Assembly (NCBI GenBank): GCA_009809945.1
Contig: WTPW01001232.1
Coordinates: 46,958 to 110,957, forward strand
Length of the DNA stretch: 64,000 nucleotides
Reading direction: 5' to 3'
DNA from: Gigaspora margarita
Taxonomy: Eukaryota; Glomeromycota; Glomeromycetes; Diversisporales; Gigasporaceae
Every line of letters begins with the position of its first letter. Positions within the stretch are counted from its first letter, which is position 1. The notes under the pieces are model-generated. The model had not been told where the DNA came from. It saw nothing but the letters and a program-made list of their open reading frames with translations, and ran no database searches. This document shows, piece after piece, positions 55,968 to 64,000 of this stretch. A program made the translations under genes and the position numbers.

Positions 55968-57066
55968 CTAGTGAGTTAGTGGCGTCCAAAAAATTTTGCA
56001 TGTTGTATAACCTGAGCCACTTCGGCAATTTGGATCCAGATCTCAGATCGAACCTGCGGAGCATTAACACAGTCAACTTTTTCTATACTGAACCCTCGAG
56101 TCTGGCCAAAAAAATAAGTTCACTATAAAAAATTACTATGTTTCTTAAGAAACCACAGCTTTTTTTACACCTAACTAATAGGAAATTTTAAAATTTTGAG
56201 TTCATTATATCCAGAGTTCATTATAATAAGGTTCGTTATATCCAGAATTAACTGTACTGGCTTTGTACTACTGAGTAATATTATAGCAAATTTACAATCC
56301 AAGCAATTTTTCTTAGTACACAGTTAGCAGGTTTTTTAGTAAAATTTGTTAAAATTTGGTGATTTTAGGCAAATTATTTAGGTCGGAGTGGCTCAGGTTA
56401 CATGACATACAAATGAGATGCCGTGAACGAAGTCACGGAGCAGCTATTTGTCACGAGACCCTGGACCGGGGCCATAACGTAGAGCGAAGGGTGGCAGGAA
56501 TGAGGTATTGGTGGTTAAAATGGAATAGTAGAGGAGTCAAGTGAGTATGGGACATTGCATGGGAATTATTTTTGTGGTTGAGTAAGTGTGAGGTATTGGT
56601 GATGAAGTTTATGAAACATGGGAGTTAGGTAAGAGTGAGGTATGAATGAGGTTTTGCGTGGGAGATTATATAGTTGAGTTGAGTAAGGATGAAGTCATAA
56701 GAGGTGGTTATTTAAGGAAAGAGGCATGAGAATTTGTTCTCTCTCTTTTGCTTTTGCTGCTGAGCTCGACGCAAGTCTAGCTTTGTCGTTAGTACCCACC
56801 CACCCACCACTGGGAGCAGATGTCGAGAGTTTAAGTTGATTAACAGGATGATCGATAGCCCGGATGGCTATCTCGGATAACGCTTTGATAGCCTGACTAT
56901 ACAGCTCGGATATTGAAAGAGAGGAAGTAGATATAAGACCGGTTTAGCGATACTAGAAATGACTGGGGCCACATGGGCAGCGAGGCAAAATCCCATATGT
57001 GTATTTCATAGTTGTGAAAATATGGGTTGAGTGACAAATTTTTTGGACATCACTAACTTACTAGAA
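55968..57066. mobile_element. About 1.1 kb element with 30-bp terminal inverted repeats
   Basis: CTAGTGAGTTAGTGGCGTCC (from 55968) followed by AAAAAATTT recurs inverted at 57035-57066 as the inverse of CTAGTAAGTTAGTGATGTCC. The interior is GC-richer, with CACCCACCCACC near 56800 and AGTGAGGTAT repeats. At 56196-56256 it contains ATATAACGAACCTT and TACAGTTAATTCTGGATATA on the minus strand, resembling pogo/Tigger ends, so a smaller element may be nested. Just outside the left end, 55929-55965 is a good copy of the shared GGTACC module. No transposase ORF. Confidence 0.55.
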
Positions 57067-58035
57067 ATTGCTTGCGGTGTCCAGCATTTTTGTGTAATCT
57101 GAGCTTCCGGACCTAAGTAATTTTCCCGAAACACATATTTTACTAATACCAATATATTAAGTAAATTGCTCAGATTGTAATTTTGCTGCAATAGTAGTTG
57201 GTCGTATTAAGCTAGGATTAATGATCCCAGGTTTGATCCGATGTCTGAATCCAAATTGTCAGATCGAATCAGGTTACACAAAATACAAAATTAATATAAG
57301 ATTGTTTGGCCTGCGTTAGCATATCATCTGGCCCGCATTAACAAATTATCTGGCCTGCTTTAACATAAGTGGACCAATTCCTAATTAGTATTTGATGTAA
57401 ATAAAAATATTATGCACGCATTAACTTTTGATACATTTCTCGTTCTACATATATACGTACGTACTGTACATGCAGAGATAATACACAAACTGTATATTGA
57501 AATATAATTTTTAAATGTCATTATTAATAAAGTGGGAATCTATTATTGATTATTATTGAGTATTAAAGTGACTATTTAATCAGAAATTATAAGCCTGATT
57601 ATTTTCTTATGAGTCATACCAGGAACGGAGTTTCACAGAATTGAAACGAAGTGTACCAGAAACAGAGTTTTACAGAAGTGAAACGACATGTGTAGGGTTT
57701 ACAGCCATCTTCGATGATGTGCGTCTGCAAAATCTCGTATTTGGTTGGTCAGCGTGATCATAAATCTTTCCTTTTCTGTTTTAACAGGCATTTTCAGATT
57801 GCCTTGTGACCTGCGCATTTTCACAAGTTTATTTCCATAGTGAAAGCAAAGGTGTATATTACATAGTTGTATACAATAAAGCTAACGTAGATTTATTTAT
57901 AATTATTATTGCTCGATTACTACTTTATTTCGAAATATGAAAAAACAAATGGTATAGTTTCGCTATCCAAATAAGCTCTAGCATTACATACGCGAAACTC
58001 AATACCTATGACAAAGTATCTAATATCTATTTCAG
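57067..58035. other. Intergenic with a three-copy repeat
   Basis: At 57307-57370 TCTGGCCTGCATTAACA-like units occur three times. CCAGGAACGGAG lies at 57619-57630. No gene seen. Confidence 0.5.
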
Positions 58036-58515
58036 TTACTTGCACTGCCACTGCAGATATGGAGCCTTACTGTCACTAATAAGGCATTGCACTTCCACTA
58101 CAGCCGCAGAGCCTAACTATTCACTAATAAGGTCCTTGCACCACTGCAGCCGCGGAGCCCAAATATTCACTAATAAGGTCCTTGCACTGCCACTGTAGCC
58201 GTGGATCCTAACTTACCACTAATAAGGTCCTTGTACTGCCACTGCAGCCGCAGAGCCTAAATATTCATTAATAAGGTCCTTGCACTGCCACTGCATCCGC
58301 AGAGCCTAAATATTCACTAATAAGGTCCTTGCACTGCCACTGCAGCCGTGGAGCCTAAATATTCACTAACAAGGTCCTTGCACTACCGCAGAGCCTAAAT
58401 ATTTACTAATAAGATCATTGCACTGCTACTGCGGCTGCGAAACCTAACTATTCACTAATAAGGTTCTTGCACTCCACTGCAGTCGCAGAGCCTAACTAGT
58501 TACTAATAAGGGTCA
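58036..58515. repeat. GC-richer minisatellite, about nine units of 50-57 bp
   Basis: Tandem units of the form CACTAATAAGGTCCTTGCAC, then TGCCACTGCAGCCGCAGAGC and CTAAATATT. Units differ by small deletions and C/T changes. Non-coding and unlike the surrounding AT-rich DNA. Confidence 0.9.
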
Positions 58516-59309
58516 CTGCTACTAATGGTCCTTTCACTGCCATTAGCCGTGAAACCCAAAAACAGACTACAAATATCTACTGTGGTTGTTACTGATACTA
58601 CTAATACTTGCAGACCACTTAAAATAGGGAGAGTGGGCGGGAGATAGAGCCAGCCTTTACCAAGGTGAGCAATAGCAAAACCAAAGATAACTTCATTCCT
58701 TAACATCTGCATGCGCACAGCCACCCATTCATACTTTAATATGACCTATTTACTGATATTCATAGAAACCTAAATTTGCTAAAATCATACGATATTACAA
58801 CAAACAAAACTGCGCCCTTAAACAATAAGCCTCAACCAAGCACTAAACTAACTATAAATGTCAAAAATCTACATAATCCGCGATAAAATCAGCTGATCTC
58901 ACAATCATATTAAAACTCTATGATTGGAACAAGTGGCTTGACAGCTGTCTACTTTTTATAGGTCTGATTAGTCATCACGTTTTCATTAGATTAATTCATC
59001 GAAAGTTCATTTCACTGATAAGAAATTCTGGCATTATCGTTAGGGTTGAGCTTAGAGTTAGATTAAGGTCCGTACAATTTTTTAAAAAAACTTGTTGATG
59101 AACTACAGCTGTCTTTTCCTGAAGTTCTTTCGTTTTCATTCTAAAAGCCACCTAACACTTCGTTGTCTTTGGAAATTCATTCTGAAAATAGCAATCTAAT
59201 TTCTGAAGAACTAGATGATTTATAAGACGAAACCGAGAGGATTTCAGAAAACGATTTTGTCCCAGAATTTATGAGAACAGAAATCATCGTAAATTAATCT
59301 TAGGCTGTT
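58516..59309. other. Intergenic, unassigned
   Basis: No supported gene. The minus-strand open frame at 58503-58724 has no protein-like signal. Confidence 0.45.
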
Positions 59310-59310
59310 C

Positions 59311-59550
59311 GAAATTATAATTTTGTTTAACGTTCTCCCCCCCACCAGCTCTAAGAGTTCCCCCCTAGAATTAAACAGGCCAATCAGAACGCTCATCTCA
59401 TCTTAGGATTCCAATAAGTCATGTGCTTATAAGTCGACCAATAATAATGTGTTTATTTTTTGCAATTATAATATGTTTGTTTAATTTGACCCCCCTCCTC
59501 CCACCACGCTTAAGCTTCTTAAGGGAACGTTAAACAAAATTATAAATTCA
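59311..59550. mobile_element. MITE with TATAATTTTGTTTAACGTTC ends
   Basis: TATAATTTTGTTTAACGTTC from 59316 recurs inverted at 59525-59544, followed inward by C-runs (CTCCCCCCC and GACCCCCCTCC). About 240 bp, no ORF. The target duplication is not clear. Confidence 0.68.
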
Positions 59551-60855
59551 AATGGCCTTATCAGTAAATTACTTGCCAGTGAGATTATTTAATTATTATA
59601 GTATATCTGTAATTTAATTAATTATAGCAGCATAATTCAATAATTACAATAATTTATAGCATCGAACTTGCATACAGTACTGTGGCACTTATTCATGAAC
59701 ATTTTTCTGTTTTTTTTTGGAGATGGACAATAGTGTATGTGCTTGTAAATTCAATTACAACCTATTTTCTGTTCCTGGTTTTAGCGCAACTACGTTGCGC
59801 AGCTACCTTATTTATAATTTTGTGTGTATATAACATTACTTAAACAAATAAATTTACAGTAGGACATTTATATCTTGTTATGCTCCTGATTACTTATAAA
59901 TTTTTATACGCTATATGATTTGATCATTTTGTTGGCATTTTAATTTTTAAATATAATAATATTTTAAAAATTAATTGATAAAATTAAGACAAATCTGAAT
60001 TGATAAATTTAATAATTATAAGATTAAAATGTTTTAAAAGTAGGCAAAATCTATACAAGCATTATATTTGTAATAAAATGCAGTAAGGTTTATAAGAAAT
60101 GATTATGATTTTAACGAGAAATTATATTCCTGGTGATGATTTTATACATATATTTTATTAATCGTGAAAAATTCGGAAACTCTACCTGATCCCGCAAATT
60201 CCACGCAGATCCCGCATCCCGCGCAGGATTTTTAAAAAAATTGGGATTTGCCCATCACTAATTGTGACTCACCATCACGGCTTAATTTGTGGCCCTGGGA
60301 TTTCGTGGTGCCGATCAAGATCTGGATATTGCGTGATTGCTAATTTGCGTGATGCATATTAAATTAATTAAAAGTCTAATTATAGTGTAGTGTAACCAGA
60401 TAATAATATATCTGAGTGATATGTAAATCTTGTATTTAAAGCAAAAGCGATTCATTAATAGAATAAGGGGACTTTTGGTTAGAAAGAAAACAATTAAGAG
60501 AAGTAAAGAACAAGTTTAGGCTTTAGTAAAATGAACTTACCAGTACACTAAGTGGTCGTCGCCATAATGGTGAAGTGACGAGTTGGTGGAGTACCTAAAC
60601 GATGCTCCAGTGGAAGATATTAGCCAAGCGAGTAGGGAACTTAATGAAGACCCCACATAATGTATCTCACTATGGCACTATGCTTACTAATCTTTTTAAT
60701 GCAAGCTACTTAAAATTGTTGATTCATACATAATTTTTCAATTTCTCTATTTATATCAGCATCATTATTAACTGCTTCCCAGGTTGATTTAAAATGCTCA
60801 TTATAGTGTTATGCTAAACAAGTTTTTTAAGCACCACTTGGTGCTCAGTTAGAAA
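59551..60855. other. AT-rich intergenic with second hairpin motif
   Basis: No gene. Carries the hairpin at 59784-59800. GC-richer CCCGCAAATTCC/CCCGCATCCCGC repeats lie at 60188-60230, and an unassigned patch at 60530-60660. Confidence 0.5.
59784..59800. repeat. GC-rich hairpin GCGCAA-CTACG-TTGCGC
   Basis: A perfect 6-bp stem with a 5-base loop, preceded by CTGTTCCTGGTTTTA and followed by AGCTA, the same context as the hairpin at 8512 but with a compensated base-pair change in the stem. Confidence 0.7.
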
Positions 60856-60958
60856 AAATTGGCGAATAGTGGTAATTTGGCAAGCACATGCCATGGAGTG
60901 GCGCATGTAGCATTTATTTGTCAAATTACTGTATTCGCCAATTTGTCCAATAATGGTG
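60856..60958. repeat. Inverted repeat
   Basis: AAATTGGCGAATAGTGGTAA pairs with the inverse ending near 60957. A CATGCCATGGAGTGGCGCATG-like loop region lies between. Probably a small MITE. Confidence 0.65.
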
Positions 60959-61714
60959 TTATCCGATAATTTATGATCATGATTCGTAAGAAATTGTCAG
61001 CTGAGTTTTAATTTAATAATCATGTTTTTATCATAACACATGAAAAAATAACAAAAAGAAATAATTTATTGATCATATGAGTTTGTTATATAATGATATA
61101 AAGTTTGGCATGATTTGTATGTGCGTATGGACATATGCATTACTCAAATATGGATATAACCAAAGTTACATACACTGCATATGCGTCTTCAGAATTCATT
61201 TTTATTTTATTATGCTGTCCTAATATTCATTCTAAACCCTGTAATTGTATTTGTGCTATTTTTTTAACAAATCTATGAATGTAACAAATGAAAACTCATT
61301 TCAAATCTTTTTTTTTGTGGGTTAATAAATGATGGTGAAAAAAAAACTTTATTTTTGAAGTAATATGATGGTAAATTTTTTAATTTTTATTTTTGATATG
61401 TATCGATGTTTCTGAAATAAGAACTTTGATAATAACAGAATAAGATTGTGGAATACAACAAAAAAATTGTTTGACATTTATTAATAGTTATGGAATAAGA
61501 ATTTTGGCTAGTGGTAATATAATTAAAAAAATACCATGTTAATCATTATGAAATAAGAAATTTAATTAGAAATAGTAAAACAAAAAATTTTTTAATGTAT
61601 TAATAGTATAAATAAGAACATGACCATTTGTAGTAATACAATTAAAAAATTTATCTTAAATACAGACAGTATTATAAACATTCAATTACTCTAGAAAAAC
61701 AACTTTTAAACATT

Positions 61715-61987
61715 ATGTCTCAAGAAACTAATAGTAACTTGGCTATTACCAGTATAACCCTTTATGTAAAGCTAGTAAGAATGTTAACTTCAAGAATAAT
61801 GCTATTGTTAATCTTATTTGAAAATTTGCAGAACTGTCTTAATAGTTACACCAAGTTATTTGATCATAGCATAAAAATACTTGATGTTGAATGGGTAAAT
61901 TTTAAAAATACTAAAAATTTTAATTTTTTAATTTTTATAGAAAAATCTAGACAGTGCCCCTGTGCATCTTGTGCCCTAATGTACTAA
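61715..61987 (+). other. Small open frame, doubtful gene
   Basis: ATG 61715 opens 90 codons (MSQETNSNLAITSITLYVKL...). The first 75 residues look moderately protein-like. The last 15 lie inside the MITE at 61949-62142, so any original gene would have been cut there. No family recognised. Confidence 0.25.
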
Positions 61988-62142
61988 TAATTAATTTTAG
62001 CTAGAGTTAGATTAGGGTTAGAGTTAGATCAAAATTAGTACCAATTGCAAGAGGATCAGTTTTTGTTAGAAGTGCAACAGGGTTACTCTAGTAAAATTTT
62101 GAGATATAAAATAGGGGGCATAAAGTGCACAGGGCACTGTCT
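61949..62142. mobile_element. TA-flanked MITE
   Basis: Ends GACAGTGCCCCTGTGCA and the inverse of GACAGTGCCCTGTGCA, each flanked by TA within CTAG. The interior holds TTAGGGTTAGAGTTAG-type sequence. No ORF. Confidence 0.78.
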
Positions 62143-62469
62143 AGCCCAGTTCTTTTTTATTTTAAAAATTTAAATAATATTAAATTAATAATTAATATAA
62201 CTTTTTTATAAATAAATTATATATATGCTTAAATATTATATATTTTTTTAAAAGTTAAATTCTACCTTTATTATATTGAAATTTTAAAGTATTAATTTCT
62301 TGTATTACTATTAATAAAACAACCAATAATTTATAATAGTATACCATATTTATAACAAAAATATATATAATATCTTAAATTGTCAAGCTAGTAATCAGAT
62401 TAAAGTTTATCACAAATTGCTAAATTATTAAACATTTTGCAGAACATATGATAACTTATTCAGTTAATT

Positions 62470-62960
62470 GATAATCCACTAGTCATCTAGATAATGTAGT
62501 ATAATATAATACGAATTCCCTATAATTTTTACTGTAGGCAAAAATGCAGAGTGCAAATATATATAACATCTTTTGTACTAAGTTAACAGCCAAGGCTAAT
62601 TAATTGAAGGTTGTAAAGCTCATCAAGTTGTATCTAAGACTGGTTATATCATACAAATTGGCCTAGTAGATGCTAAAATATCTTAAAAAATAATTAGCTA
62701 ACAATGTAAATTTTCTATATAAACAACTAGAAAATTTATATAGTCAACTAATCATTTTGAACTATATTTTGGCATTTACTGGACTAATTTGAATAATCTA
62801 ACTATACATCTTAATAAGCTCTATGACTTTTAATTAATTGATCTAGGTCATTAAATTAGTACAAAAAAGTTTTATATGCATACCACTGCATTTTTGCCTA
62901 TTAAAAAATATAGGAGATCTGTGTTATGTTATACTACATTTATTTTTTAGTGACTAATGG
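62470..62960. mobile_element. Decayed foldback related to the TTAA element
   Basis: Arms are centred near 62715. ACTAAGTTAACAGCCAAGG (about 62578) and TTGAAGGTTGTAAAGCTCAT match ACTAAGTTAACAGCCAAGG and TTGAAAGTTGTAGAGCTCAC of the element at 26916 (27411 onward). The outer GGAGATCTGTGTTATGTTAT near 62910 matches GAGATCTGCGTCATGTTACA near 27776. It is much more AT-rich, so it is an older copy. Confidence 0.7.
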
Positions 62961-63108
62961 ATTATCAATTAAAAATAACAACTTGAAAGTTTATTTTTTA
63001 TTAGCTCTAATTTATTAATAATATTTAAGCACTATTTAAAATTTTATTAATGAACTTAATATATTAAACTTTCGTTAATTAACAATTTGAGATTACACAG
63101 GTCGAACA

Positions 63109-63236
63109 TGAAAATATCAGACAAACTATATGCTATCTGATATTTCTATATTACATAACGATAGTTTAACAAAATATCGTTAACTAAAACTACTGGTAGA
63201 TATGTTGCTAAAATCTGTCTGATATTTTGATTTTTT
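63109..63236. repeat. Inverted repeat AAAATATCAGACA
   Basis: AAAATATCAGACA (63109) recurs inverted as TGTCTGATATTTT (to about 63231), with further pairing of TAACGATA and TATCGTTA inside. Non-coding. Confidence 0.7.
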
Positions 63237-64000
63237 ATGAGAAAATTTTAGATAAATATTGGAAAGGCCAATATTTTGAAGAAACTTAGATAATATTTTG
63301 GTTATTATATCAGGAAAATTTTAATCAAATATCGGCTAATATCTGCTAGCCTATGTTGTATGAAAGTGCATTATAATATCAGTGATAGATCTGTGAGGTT
63401 TCAGCCATTTGATTCATCGTATATNAAAATATCNGTGATCANATATTTGTATACATNGACATCGATATAATAAATTAAACTCAAAATGTTAAGATCACGG
63501 ATGATTAAAGTGTGTATAATTATATAGATCCTTTCAGATAAAGATTCTCCAGTTAATGACATACAATTTCGATGTATATCATGTCTAGTTTTACTCCTAT
63601 GATTGACATGTGAGAGGATGTGTATTCATGTAGTCTTTATTAAGGATGATTTCATATAATATATATTAGATTGTGAACTAAGGGCGAGAGCAATCCTTTA
63701 TATACTTAATCATTTCTCATAATGTTTACGCTAAGATTGTAATGTTTATACTATTAATTATGACTCATATATGCTTTCCGGCAAGTAAATCATTTTATCA
63801 AGTTTATACAAGCACCAAAATATTGAGTATACACAAATACAATGTATGTGGCAATGTAATGAACTGAACAAATATCGAAGAAATATGTGACGCAATTATT
63901 CGTTATAATATAAATATCAGATAGCCGATTTTTCCATATATATAATGTATATTTATATATTTTATAATAAATTAAAAATAGTAATACAGTAGATTAACAT
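63237..64000. other. AT-rich right edge
   Basis: No gene seen. Isolated ambiguous bases at 63425, 63434, 63442 and 63457 mark low-quality consensus. Confidence 0.6.

Noticed and set aside
58036-58515. CRISPR array
   Set aside because: The units are directly adjacent and mutually similar over their whole length. There are no unique spacers and the setting is eukaryotic.

Overview
The window reads as a nuclear segment of an arbuscular mycorrhizal fungus (Glomeromycotina, Rhizophagus-like). The evidence is very AT-rich DNA, genes with short GT-AG introns of about 70-130 bp, a kinase-like gene of the Cys-pair type expanded in Rhizophagus, a relic of a protein family I recall as DUF7431 from the same fungi, and extreme loading with retrotransposons and foldback elements. 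The genus is inferred, not proven.

Host genes are few. They are a two-exon pseudokinase (10970-12463, +), an uncharacterised 219-residue gene (37071-37730, -) and a seven-exon S9 prolyl-oligopeptidase-family peptidase (38941-41456, +) with Ser-Asp-His all present. Broken host genes are a DUF7431/MACPF-like relic (5578-7740, -) and a cytochrome P450 C-terminal relic (54954-55500, -). A small unassigned coding remnant lies at 10041-10245 (-). The left edge (1-2226, -) is an unclassified Cys-containing long reading frame with several stops, probably from a mobile element.

The rest is transposon stratigraphy. A full-length non-LTR element (21308-31490, +) has a 15-17 bp target duplication, a poly-A tail, and two ORFs overlapping at ATGTCTGA. 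Four later insertions sit in its second ORF: a 0.77 kb nested palindrome, a hAT-like MITE, a TTAA-flanked palindrome whose apex is an assembly gap, and a 239-bp element. A Ty3/Gypsy-type element (43058-52703, +) has 1.03 kb LTRs, PBS, polypurine tract and decayed gag-pol. A diverged solo LTR in the opposite orientation follows at 53478-54133. Two unusually long (about 1 kb) retroposons have tRNA-like pol III heads, A-tails and target duplications (2433-3420 and 15599-16603, both -). A third A-tailed retroposon lies at 32016-33667 between 27-bp direct repeats.

Many inverted-repeat elements are scattered throughout: mariner-type TA, Harbinger-type TTA, hAT-type 8 bp, and long foldbacks. Several foldbacks, at different stages of decay, share one module built on the motif GATTTTGGTACCATTCGAT and its inverted copy. 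This palindromic repeat superfamily and the long tRNA-headed retroposons are the most novel-looking content. No CRISPR array, rRNA gene or convincing functional tRNA gene was seen.
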